Assembly: GCA_012798335.1 (NCBI GenBank)
Contig: JAAZNJ010000066.1
Coordinates: 1 to 8,655 of the forward strand
From: Candidatus Woesearchaeota archaeon
GTDB taxonomy: Archaea > Nanobdellota > Nanobdellia > Pacearchaeales > GW2011-AR1
DNA length: 8,655 nt
Direction of reading: 5' to 3'
The position numbers and the translations under genes are program-made. Below are positions 1 through 5,522 of the stretch, piece by piece (position 1 is the first letter of the stretch; the number at the start of each line of letters is the position of its first letter). The notes beneath the pieces were generated by a model. The model searched no databases. It was given only the letters and a program-made list of their open reading frames with translations, and was not told the origin of the DNA.

Positions 1-201
1 AGGTGAAACTGCAGAAATTTCAATATGTTTAGCACCTGTATTAAGTTTAAGAGAAGCATCTTTAATTATATTTGCTGTTCTAGGATCAGTGGTCATGCCT
101 AAACTTTTTAAATTAGTTCTGTATCCAACAAAATCTCCATAGTTTTCTTTAAAAGTAGAACTTCCTCCCTGATAAATATCTTTTATTTCATAATTAGTCA
201 T
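1..201 (-). CDS. N-terminal 67 residues of an unidentified protein (runs off the left edge)
   Basis: The frame opens with ATG at 201 and stays open to base 1, giving 67 codons and no stop, so the rest of the gene lies outside the window. It begins MTNYEIKDIYQGGSSTF and continues with a soluble, mixed-polarity sequence ending in KLNTGAKHIEISAVSP. There is no signal peptide, membrane segment or low-complexity stretch, unlike its two upstream neighbours on the same strand. The closing segment reads like a buried beta strand (KHIEIS) followed by a turn. I have an unverified memory of large DPANN proteins starting this way and going on into a TIM-barrel-like (endonuclease IV-like) domain, but the visible part cannot prove it. 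The preceding gene ends at 328, leaving a 126-nt spacer with TATA-like sequences, so it may have its own promoter. No Shine-Dalgarno precedes the ATG. That it is a real gene is fairly sure; its function is unknown. Confidence 0.75.
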   Translation of the reverse strand, partial: MTNYEIKDIYQGGSSTFKENYGDFVGYRTNLKSLGMTTDPRTANIIKDASLKLNTGAKHIEISAVSP

Positions 202-223
202 TTTATTTTAAAATAATTTTTAT

Positions 224-258
224 TAAATTTTATTTGGAGTAATTTAATTTATATATTA
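224..258 (-). promoter_or_regulatory. Candidate TATA elements for the gene starting at 201
   Basis: Reading the minus strand, a good TATA-like string (AATATATAAATT) lies at about 258-246, roughly 50 nt before the ATG at 201. A second, AAATAAAATTTA, lies at about 235-224, with a centre near 229. The first would give a leader of about 24 nt; the second would give a leaderless message. The 202-327 spacer holds nothing else I recognise. AT-richness makes chance matches likely. Confidence 0.3.
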
Positions 259-327
259 AGCATAAAATTGTTTATTAATTTATTCTTTTATCTTCTTTAA
301 ACTTCTTTTTTTAAATTTATCTTTATC

Positions 328-972
328 TCACCAAATATTAAATTTTTTATTTTTTTTAAACAAAAGATAATTCTCTCTTAATTCGTCTCTCTCAGGATTA
401 AAAGAGTTTATTATAAAATCAGGTTTTTCTATAGAATATCTTTTTTCTTCTTGTTTATCTAAATTATAAGATTTATCATTAAGTTCTATTTTTGAAACAG
501 GATTAAATTTTTTATCAAAAGGGTCAATTTTTAATTCTTTTGGATTTGATATATATTCTTTATCTTTCACTTCAGGAGAATATAAAATTTCGGAATCTTC
601 TTTAATGTCTCTCTTTATTTGTGTTTCAGAAAAAGATTCTTCAAGATTTTTAGTTGAATTCTTATTATTTGAATTTTCTTTTTCTTCCTTATTTTTTTCA
701 GGATTATCTGAAACAGAAATGATTAAATTTTCCAATTGAAAACCTTGAATAAATTCATTGTTTTCACTTTCTATAAAATTAAATTTTTCATTATCTTCCA
801 AATCTTTGTTATTGATATCTTCAGAATCAAAATTTTTTTCAGATTCTTTTTCTGTGTTCTCTCTTTTTTCTTCAATTTTATTTTCCAAATTTTCTTTTTT
901 TTCTAAGATTTCCTTTCTTTTTATTTTTTTAATAAAAATATTTCTTTTTATTGGAAAAATTTTAGTTTTCAT
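328..972 (-). CDS. Disordered, highly charged hypothetical protein (214 aa)
   Basis: I do not recognise this protein. ATG is at 972; a longer version would need TTG at 981 and adds only three residues. After a basic start (MKTKIFPIKRNIFIKKIKRK) come about 120 residues dominated by Glu, Lys, Asn and Ser with almost no hydrophobic core, interrupted by one short apolar island (FIQGFQLENLIISVS, about residues 74-88). A moderately hydrophobic tail contains short apolar repeats such as IDPFDKKFNPVSKIEL and IINSFNPERDELRENYLLF. There is no signal peptide, membrane helix or catalytic motif. It looks like an intrinsically disordered linker or scaffold carrying short binding motifs. It lies 57 nt downstream of the 488-residue gene on the same strand, which itself has a disordered acidic/basic tail, so the two may work together. 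It stops at TGA (330-328); the next 15 codons are open and basic before a TAA. Coding is supported by the long open frame and its place in a same-strand row; function is unknown. Confidence 0.7.
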   Translation of the reverse strand: MKTKIFPIKRNIFIKKIKRKEILEKKENLENKIEEKRENTEKESEKNFDSEDINNKDLEDNEKFNFIESENNEFIQGFQLENLIISVSDNPEKNKEEKENSNNKNSTKNLEESFSETQIKRDIKEDSEILYSPEVKDKEYISNPKELKIDPFDKKFNPVSKIELNDKSYNLDKQEEKRYSIEKPDFIINSFNPERDELRENYLLFKKNKKFNIW

Positions 973-989
973 AATAATCAATAAATTTT

Positions 990-1009
990 TAATTTAAAAA
1001 AAGAGAAAG
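990..1009 (-). promoter_or_regulatory. T-rich tract that could end one gene and start the next
   Basis: On the minus strand this reads CTTTCTCTTTTTTTAAATTA. The T7 run (1002-996) lies about 30 nt past the stop of the 488-residue gene and resembles an archaeal oligo-T terminator. The overlapping TTTTTAAAT is centred about 25 nt before the ATG at 972, where a TATA box for a leaderless message would sit. The sequence cannot decide between read-through, termination and re-initiation. Confidence 0.3.
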
Positions 1010-1029
1010 TTTTACTGTTATTTGTAAAA

Positions 1030-2496
1030 TTAGGTATAACTTGGCATACCATGGGATTTTTTATATAAGTCAAATATATCAAAAAGTTTGGATTTAGAAT
1101 TTTCTGCTGCAAGAGCTCTTAAATATTCTGATTCTATATCATTGTCAGGAGCAATGGTTTTTTGTTCTTCTTTTTTATTTTGTGATTTTTTTTCATTATT
1201 AGAACTTTCATATTTCCCAAATAAGGCTAAAAAAGGATTTGATTCATCTTTTAAATTTTTAGATGTTTCTTTATTACTTTCATTTTTTTCTTCTGATTTT
1301 TCATTTAAAAAAGAATTAATCTCATCTGCCATAACATCTAAACTTTCTTTTGTTGATCCTTCCACAAGTTCTAATGCATCCGTATATTCGGCTTTTTTTA
1401 ATTCTTCTTTTAATTTGTCTATTTCTTCAGAGTTTAATGCATAAGCCTTAAAAGAGATTTCAGTTCTCCCACCAAAAGTATAATGTCCTTGTTGACTTAT
1501 TTTTTGAGGAATTCCTCTAAAAACAAAATTTACAAGTATACAAGAATAATAATCTCTCCTTATTTTATTCTTTAAATAAAATTTATTGTTAATCCTTGAT
1601 TTTCCAAGCAAAAATTCAGGAATATTATTTTTTGAAAATTCATCAGCTAAATCCAATTTCATTTTCCCGAATAAGGTTAATTCTAAAAGAATAGTATTAA
1701 ATGTTTTTACTAGAGCAGCACTGTTAGATTCTTTTTGCTCTAACATTTTAGCTGCCTTCAAATAAGGACGAGCCCATTGAGAATATAATTTTAAACTATT
1801 CATCTGGCTTTTAAGATAAGTTCTTTCGAGTTCATATCTCTTTTTTAATTCTGACTCTGACTGTTGTAACCAAAGATTAAATTCTTGTATTCTGCCTTTA
1901 ACTGCTCTTTTTACTCTGTCATTTAAATCTAATGAATCAACATCTTTTTCAGTTTTACATTTTAAAAAAGCGTCAATTAATAATTCAAAACCAGACTGGC
2001 CAAATGTCATAGCTTTTATGCTTGAATTCCCTTTAGAGATATCTACCTTATCCATCCATATTTGTTTTAAAGATAGATAAGCTGCTTCTCTTTCATTTTC
2101 ATCTTTTGATTTTAAATTTTCATATTGTTTTAACCTTAATTTAAAATCCTTTAAATCATAAACAATATTTAAGATACTTTTTATCACGGTATTTGCATCT
2201 CCTAACAATTTTGATGCTTGTTGTTGCATCAATGTTGCTTTTTGTCCAAGTTCTGAAAAATGACCTGAACCAGGAGTAGAAACAAAATTGTCTTCTAATT
2301 TTTCAGGAGATAAACCCATGTCATTCATTAAATCTAAGAGATAAAAATAAATCGGTTCTAAAGTTTCAGAAGAAGAATCATAAATTAAAGTGTGAGAAGC
2401 TTCAGGGGATCCTTTCTTCTTATAATAAGGGCTTATATCTAGTATAAGTTCTGGAATTGATTTAACATTCACCATGTAATTATTAATATAATTCAT
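1030..2496 (-). CDS. Conserved-looking 488-aa helical protein of unknown function
   Basis: I cannot place this in a characterised family. Residues about 1-70 look like a small folded domain. Residues 80-270 are strongly helical with long amphipathic stretches (QKATLMQQQASKLLGD, the ERTYLKSQMNSLKLYSQWARPYL region). Residues 310-355 are beta-like and apolar (SCILVNFVFRGIP, then HYTFGGRTEISFKAYALN) and look like the conserved core. Residues 395-450 are a Lys/Glu/Asn/Ser disordered linker with one hydrophobic island, NPFLALFGKY (420-429). A short helical tail ends GMPSYT. There is no signal peptide, membrane segment or visible catalytic motif, so it is probably cytoplasmic and structural or a scaffold. 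Start choice: ATG at 2496 has a TATA-like element about 26 nt upstream; a second ATG at 2475 would drop seven residues. It heads a same-strand row with the genes at 328-972 and 1-201 and is divergent from the Asn-rich gene at 2578. I have an unverified memory of similar proteins in DPANN genomes. Confidence 0.85.
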   Translation of the reverse strand: MNYINNYMVNVKSIPELILDISPYYKKKGSPEASHTLIYDSSSETLEPIYFYLLDLMNDMGLSPEKLEDNFVSTPGSGHFSELGQKATLMQQQASKLLGDANTVIKSILNIVYDLKDFKLRLKQYENLKSKDENEREAAYLSLKQIWMDKVDISKGNSSIKAMTFGQSGFELLIDAFLKCKTEKDVDSLDLNDRVKRAVKGRIQEFNLWLQQSESELKKRYELERTYLKSQMNSLKLYSQWARPYLKAAKMLEQKESNSAALVKTFNTILLELTLFGKMKLDLADEFSKNNIPEFLLGKSRINNKFYLKNKIRRDYYSCILVNFVFRGIPQKISQQGHYTFGGRTEISFKAYALNSEEIDKLKEELKKAEYTDALELVEGSTKESLDVMADEINSFLNEKSEEKNESNKETSKNLKDESNPFLALFGKYESSNNEKKSQNKKEEQKTIAPDNDIESEYLRALAAENSKSKLFDIFDLYKKSHGMPSYT

Positions 2497-2516
2497 TTAA
2501 AAAATGTTTCTAAACA

Positions 2517-2528
2517 AATATTTTTATC
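2517..2528 (-). promoter_or_regulatory. Candidate TATA box for the 488-aa gene
   Basis: The minus strand reads GATAAAAATATT, centred near 2522, about 26 nt before the A of the ATG at 2496. That is the archaeal TATA position for transcription starting at the start codon. No Shine-Dalgarno precedes this ATG, which fits a leaderless message. It shares the 81-nt divergent spacer (2497-2577) with the promoter for the plus-strand gene. Confidence 0.4.
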
Positions 2529-2548
2529 TTTAAAAGAGATTAGCTAAG

Positions 2549-2561
2549 TTTAAAAATAAAA
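2549..2561 (+). promoter_or_regulatory. Candidate TATA box for the Asn-rich gene
   Basis: The plus strand reads TTTAAAAATAAAA, centred near 2554, about 24-26 nt before the ATG at 2578, and there is no Shine-Dalgarno. This again fits leaderless transcription. The two divergent boxes lie about 30 bp apart, so the two genes could compete for or share regulation. Confidence 0.4.
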
Positions 2562-2577
2562 AACAACTAATAATATT

Positions 2578-3003
2578 ATGATTTTCAATAGGAAAAAGAA
2601 AGAATCTATTATTGATTTAAGACAGTTTAAAAAAATTGCAAATTCTAATAATAAAATATCAAATTTAAATAATTTAGATAAAGATAAGAATAATAATTAT
2701 AGAGAGGAAGAATCAAATAATTTTGATTTTTTAGGAAGTTTAGCTTCTTCAAATTCATCAAATAGCTATTCAAATTCAAATAATTTTAATAATAAGGATA
2801 TGAATAATCCTAATCAAGATTATATTTATGTTAATGATAATTACATAAATAATTCTAATGAAAGTGCAGAAGAGAAAAGAAAAAAACTTGCAAAAAGACT
2901 TTTAGATATGACGAATAAAATTGAAGATTTATCAAATCAAATCTATCATTTAACTCAAAGAATCGAGGTAATTGAAAAAAAATTAAGATTAAATTTTGAA
3001 TGA
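2578..3003 (+). CDS. Asn/Ser-rich linker protein with C-terminal coiled coil (141 aa)
   Basis: I do not recognise a named family. Residues 1-20 are a basic and apolar start (MIFNRKKKESIIDLRQF). Residues 21-95 are low-complexity, with about a fifth of the whole protein being Asn and many Ser runs, interrupted by one short hydrophobic island, FDFLGSLAS (49-57). Residues 96-138 form an amphipathic helix with heptad-like spacing (LLDMTNKIEDLSNQIYHLTQ, then RIEVIEKKLRL), a likely coiled coil. There is no signal peptide or membrane segment. The layout of short conserved end, floppy tether and oligomerising helix suggests an adaptor or tether. It is divergent from the 488-aa gene and upstream of the pilin-like gene on the same strand (120-nt gap), with no obvious T-run terminator between, so partial read-through into the pilin gene is possible. 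It ends with TGA. The Asn-rich part is encoded by AAT repeats and may be expanding by slippage. Confidence 0.75.
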   Translation: MIFNRKKKESIIDLRQFKKIANSNNKISNLNNLDKDKNNNYREEESNNFDFLGSLASSNSSNSYSNSNNFNNKDMNNPNQDYIYVNDNYINNSNESAEEKRKKLAKRLLDMTNKIEDLSNQIYHLTQRIEVIEKKLRLNFE

Positions 3004-3020
3004 TTTAATACTAAAAATGT

Positions 3021-3044
3021 TTAAAAAATTAAAAAATTAAAAAT
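3021..3044 (+). repeat. Three tandem copies of an 8-bp unit (TTAAAAAA)
   Basis: Two perfect copies and one copy with a final-base change follow each other between the Asn-rich gene and the pilin promoter. This is likely a slippage product in AT-rich DNA. It could help open DNA upstream of the pilin promoter, but nothing in the sequence shows a function. Confidence 0.5.
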
Positions 3045-3078
3045 TTATAGATAAGGAAATATTTTTAAACTAAATAAT

Positions 3079-3090
3079 CTTATAAAATTT
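3079..3090 (+). promoter_or_regulatory. Candidate TATA box of the pilin-like gene
   Basis: The string CTTATAAAATTT is centred near 3084. A start about 26 nt downstream, near 3110, would give a short leader beginning just at the Shine-Dalgarno. An alternative upstream candidate is GGAAATATTTTTAAAC (3055-3070), with a BRE-like purine run before it, which would give a leader of about 30 nt. Confidence 0.4.
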
Positions 3091-3110
3091 ATCAAATTTA
3101 TACAAGTAAA

Positions 3111-3117
3111 AGGAGGT
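3111..3117 (+). promoter_or_regulatory. Strong Shine-Dalgarno of the pilin-like gene
   Basis: AGGAGGT ends 6 nt before the ATG at 3124, an ideal match and spacing. Only one other gene boundary in the window (7523-7528) has such a site, while most genes show none. This points to high translation of the pilin-like protein and fixes its start. Confidence 0.8.
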
Positions 3118-3123
3118 AAAAAG

Positions 3124-3633
3124 ATGAGATACAATAAAAAGGGTTTGTCTGACATTGTTGTTACTCTTATAATTGTACTTTTATCTATAGTTGCTATAGG
3201 CGTTGTTTGGAGTGTTATTAATGGTTTAATAAAAAACCAAAGTCAAGGAGTAGCATCTGGAAGCAAATGCTTAACTGCAGTTGTTGATCCTACAAGTTTG
3301 AATTGTGCTAATGATAGTGATTATTTTAAGTGCACTATAGATTTACAAAGACAAACACAAGGATCAGAAACACCTCTTGCAGGCGTTGAATTAGTTTTTA
3401 TACCATATAATACAACTTCAAAACAATCTTTATCTAAGGTTGGGCCTATTGATTTAACAGGAGATGTTCCTGCATTAGTAGGAAAAAGAGCAACAGATGT
3501 AAATACAACTAGAGCATATAGTACAGATTTAGTTATTAAGACAGTTGAAGCAACACCTTACTTTTTGGATGATTCAGGACAAAAACAGAGATGTCAGAAT
3601 ACAAGACCTTACACTATTGCAGGGTATAGTTAA
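3124..3633 (+). CDS. Archaeal type IV pilin-like protein (class III signal peptide)
   Basis: The N-terminus MRYNKKG/LSDIVVTLIIVLLS matches an archaeal type IV prepilin. A short basic leader of seven residues ends in KKG, with the expected prepilin-peptidase cut before Leu8, followed by an uncut hydrophobic helix (about 8-36) that would form the filament core or membrane anchor. The rest (40-169) is a small, beta-rich, hydrophilic extracellular domain with four cysteines (C49, C61, C70, C157) that could make two disulfides. It also has four N-X-S/T sequons (N38, N63, N96, N127), possible N-glycosylation sites. At 169 residues it fits the pilin size range. No assembly ATPase, membrane platform protein or prepilin peptidase gene is in the window, so it is an orphan or minor pilin, or the machinery lies elsewhere. 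A strong Shine-Dalgarno and a following T-run suggest its own well-expressed unit. Alternatively it may be a pilin-anchored surface protein rather than a filament subunit. Confidence 0.85.
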   Translation: MRYNKKGLSDIVVTLIIVLLSIVAIGVVWSVINGLIKNQSQGVASGSKCLTAVVDPTSLNCANDSDYFKCTIDLQRQTQGSETPLAGVELVFIPYNTTSKQSLSKVGPIDLTGDVPALVGKRATDVNTTRAYSTDLVIKTVEATPYFLDDSGQKQRCQNTRPYTIAGYS

Positions 3634-3657
3634 AGAAGAGAATTTTTTCTTTTTTTT
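3632..3657 (+). terminator. Terminator after the pilin-like gene
   Basis: Directly at the stop codon, AAAGAA (3632-3637) can pair with TTCTTT (3647-3652). The tract TTTTTTCTTTTTTTT (3643-3657) follows and overlaps. Archaeal RNA polymerase terminates on oligo-T, with or without a hairpin. It lies in the convergent junction with the U32 gene, whose stop is at 3668. Confidence 0.6.
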
Positions 3658-3667
3658 GTATCTTCTT

Positions 3668-4849
3668 TTATTTTTTTATTATTTTATAAACTTCATCGTT
3701 TTTCTTTAACTTAAACTCTGTTTTAATTGCTATCTCCTGATTCTTTTTTCCCAAAGGGATTTCTCTTTTGTTTATTTGCATTGAGGTTACATTCATTTCA
3801 ATAATTCCTGTTTCTTTTCCCAAGATTATTATTCTATCATTCAATTTTAAATCTGAAACAAGTCTTATTGAAGCAACATTAATTTTATCATAATAATGTA
3901 AAACCTTCCCAATGTAAATTTTTGTTTCTTTTGATAAATTATTTTCTTTGTTTGCAAAATCATCAGAAGTTGGCATTTTTAAATAAAAACCTGATGTAAA
4001 ACCTCTATTGTATACTTTTTCAAGCTCTTCTAAACCGTTTTTTATTTCTTCTTCATTTAGTTTTTTATCCAATGCTTTTCTATAAACTCTTACTGTTTTA
4101 TCAACATATCTTGCATCACGATTTCTTCCTTCAATTTTAAAACATTTAATTCCTGATTTCTTCATTTTTTCAATAAAAGGTAATGTACATAAATCTTTAG
4201 CAGACATAACACGATTATTCTCTAATTTTAGTTCATTTCCCTCTTCATCTTTTATAAAATAAGATCTTCTGCATGGTTGCAAACATTCTCCTCTATTAGC
4301 AGATTTATTAAATAAAAATTGAGAGGTAAAACATCTTCCTGATTCTGAAACACACATTGCTCCATGACAAAAACATTCTATTTCTATTATCTTTGATATT
4401 TCTTTTATCTGTTTTAAGTTTAATTCTCTAGCTAAAACAACTCTAATTGCCCCTAAATTTCTATAAAACATTGCAGCTTCTCTATTAGAAACAGAAGCTT
4501 GCGTAGATATAATAAAAGGTATTTTGTATTTTCTACATAAATTAATAACAGAAAAATCCCAGCATATAATAGCATCAACTTTATTTTTAACCTTTTTAAT
4601 TATATTTTCAATTTTTCTTAATTCTTTATCGTATATTATTGTATTTAATGTTAAATATTTTTTAACATTTTTTTTATTACAAATTTCATTTATTTTTTCT
4701 AAATCTTTAATTGTAAAATTTTTTGCATTTGCCCTCATAGAAAATTCTTTTAATCCAAAATAAATAGAATCTGCTCCTGCATTCACAGCAGCAACAAGCA
4801 TAGGAAAATCACCTGCAGGTGCTAATAATTCATATTTTTCTTTTTTCAT
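3668..4849 (-). CDS. U32-family (peptidase-like) protein, probable RNA hydroxylation enzyme
   Basis: The family is clear. The N-terminus has ELLAPAGDFPMLVAAVNAGA (7-26), the hallmark TIM-barrel start. The signature E158-x-F-x2-G-A-M-C166-x4-G-x-C173 is followed by RGECLQPC (C189, C193). MSAKDLC and FKIEGRNRDARYVD (about 215-251) are also typical. The spacing C166-x6-C173-x15-C189-x3-C193 matches the four-cysteine iron-sulfur site known in U32 proteins. Characterised bacterial members with this layout (RlhA, TrhP) use prephenate-dependent chemistry to hydroxylate rRNA or tRNA, and UbiU/UbiV act in quinone synthesis; protease activity is doubtful. A small beta domain follows (about 310-392). 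The start is set at ATG 4849 because the family begins here and a TATA-like box lies about 26 nt upstream; a longer frame to 4975 adds only Ile/Asn-rich sequence. It is divergent from tRNA-His, in line with an RNA-modification role, though which RNA cannot be told. Confidence 0.9.
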   Translation of the reverse strand: MKKEKYELLAPAGDFPMLVAAVNAGADSIYFGLKEFSMRANAKNFTIKDLEKINEICNKKNVKKYLTLNTIIYDKELRKIENIIKKVKNKVDAIICWDFSVINLCRKYKIPFIISTQASVSNREAAMFYRNLGAIRVVLARELNLKQIKEISKIIEIECFCHGAMCVSESGRCFTSQFLFNKSANRGECLQPCRRSYFIKDEEGNELKLENNRVMSAKDLCTLPFIEKMKKSGIKCFKIEGRNRDARYVDKTVRVYRKALDKKLNEEEIKNGLEELEKVYNRGFTSGFYLKMPTSDDFANKENNLSKETKIYIGKVLHYYDKINVASIRLVSDLKLNDRIIILGKETGIIEMNVTSMQINKREIPLGKKNQEIAIKTEFKLKKNDEVYKIIKK

Positions 4850-4867
4850 TTTGATATATAAGGAAAT

Positions 4868-4882
4868 TTTATTTATATTTAT
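4868..4882 (-). promoter_or_regulatory. Candidate TATA box of the U32 gene
   Basis: The minus strand reads TAAATATAAATAAAA, with ATATAAATA centred near 4874, about 25 nt before the ATG at 4849. This would make a leaderless transcript, and no Shine-Dalgarno is present. Confidence 0.4.
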
Positions 4883-4971
4883 TAGGTTAACATTAATTTT
4901 TATTTTAATATTTAAAATATTATAAAGAATAGATATTAATAAGTTTTTTATACCTTTTTTTGTTAAAATAA

Positions 4972-4982
4972 TCATAAAAAAG
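4972..4982 (+). promoter_or_regulatory. Weak TATA-like element before tRNA-His
   Basis: TCATAAAAAAG is centred near 4977, about 26 nt before the tRNA 5' end at 5004, the expected place for an archaeal tRNA promoter. A second AT string, TATTAAATA (4986-4994), is too close to the tRNA to serve as its TATA box. The match is loose and the surroundings are AT-rich. Confidence 0.3.
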
Positions 4983-5003
4983 GACTATTAAATAAAGGAT
5001 AAT

Positions 5004-5075
5004 GGCGATTGTAGTTCAATGGCAGAATGTGCGACTGTGGCTCGCATGATAGGGGTTCGATTCCCCTCAATCGCC
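5004..5075 (+). tRNA. tRNA-His (anticodon GTG), with encoded G-1
   Basis: The full cloverleaf folds. The acceptor stem GCGATTG (5005-5011) pairs perfectly with CAATCGC (5068-5074), and the extra G-1 (5004) lies opposite the discriminator C73 (5075), the identity mark of histidine tRNA in archaea and bacteria. Then come T8 and A9 (5012-5013), the D stem GTTC/GAAT (5014-5017, 5025-5028; one G-T pair) with the GG of the D loop, the anticodon stem TGCGA/TCGCA (5030-5034, 5042-5046), and the loop CTGTGGC with anticodon GTG at 5037-5039. The variable loop is TGAT, and the T arm is AGGGG-TTCGATT-CCCCT (5051-5067). No CCA is encoded and there is no intron. The next gene starts 9 nt after the 3' end. 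Confidence 0.97.
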
Positions 5076-5084
5076 TTTTAAACA

Positions 5085-5522
5085 ATGAGAATACTTTTTA
5101 TATGCAAATATAACTTATTTAGAAGCAGAGTTGCTGAAGAATATTTTAAAAAAATAAATAGGAATAAAAAGATAATTTCTTTTAGTAGAGGGATTATTAT
5201 TGGCAAATCTCCAGGAAAAGAACATATTAAGTTATCAAGAGAAATATTAAAGATAAGAATTGATAAAAGAAAATCTTTACCATTAGATATTAAAGATTTA
5301 GAAAGTGCTGATTTAATTATAGTAACAGCAGATGATGTTCCAAGAATTTTATTTAATCATAATTCTTTAAAAAATAAAAAGATAATTTTTTGGAAGATAA
5401 AAGATGAACAATTTCAAAACAAAAAGAATATTAAACATATAATTCTTAAAATTAAGAAGAAAGTAGAAAAATTAAATGAAAAATTAATCAAAAATGAATA
5501 CAGATTTAATAAAAGGATTTAA
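5085..5522 (+). CDS. Low-molecular-weight phosphotyrosine phosphatase-like protein
   Basis: The first residues MRILFICKYNLFRSRVAEEYF carry the family P-loop C7-x5-R13-S14 after a beta strand, with Asn10 kept. The usual second cysteine of the CxGNxCRS form is Phe12 here and the Gly is Tyr9. The middle matches the Rossmann-like LMW-PTP/arsenate-reductase fold (KLSREILKIRIDKRKS, then DLESADLIIVTADDV). The general-acid segment near W103, normally an Asp-Pro, reads K-D107-E, so an acid residue is present but not the DP pair. The last 35 residues are Lys-rich helix. Length 145 is typical. The likely role is dephosphorylating a protein or small phosphate ester in the cytoplasm, with substrate unknown; arsenate reductase is an alternative, but no extra cysteines for that cycle are evident. 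It begins 9 nt after tRNA-His, has no Shine-Dalgarno, and its 3' end overlaps hisS by 29 nt in another frame, so all three are probably co-transcribed. Confidence 0.8.
   Translation: MRILFICKYNLFRSRVAEEYFKKINRNKKIISFSRGIIIGKSPGKEHIKLSREILKIRIDKRKSLPLDIKDLESADLIIVTADDVPRILFNHNSLKNKKIIFWKIKDEQFQNKKNIKHIILKIKKKVEKLNEKLIKNEYRFNKRI

Noticed and set aside
973..981. Alternative TTG start adding three residues to the 214-aa protein
   Set aside because: ATG at 972 is the better codon and has a TATA-like tract about 26 nt upstream.
758..997. Open plus-strand frame coding for a Phe/Ser/Leu/Ile-rich, membrane-like peptide
   Set aside because: It is the exact antisense of the Lys/Glu-rich part of the 214-aa gene; such shadows are hydrophobic by base complementarity. 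No domain, promoter or Shine-Dalgarno.
1088..1444. Plus-strand open frame of 118 codons
   Set aside because: Antisense shadow of the disordered tail of the 488-aa gene, Ser/Phe-rich and with no recognisable features.
3001..3024. TGA read as Trp at the end of the Asn-rich gene (and of the 214-aa gene), suggesting an alternative genetic code
   Set aside because: The extension here is only a few codons, the winged-helix gene ends in two successive TGA codons, and no conserved Trp in the recognised families is encoded by TGA.
4524..4763. Plus-strand open frame of 79 codons, hydrophobic
   Set aside because: Antisense shadow of the conserved U32 barrel.
4850..4975. 42-residue N-terminal extension of the U32 protein
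   Set aside because: Ile/Asn/Lys-rich with no family similarity; the family starts at MKKEKYELLAPAGD, and a TATA-like box falls inside the extension.
5494..5522. Frameshift or fusion between the phosphatase and hisS
   Set aside because: Both proteins have complete family ends; the 29-nt overlap is a normal compact-genome arrangement.
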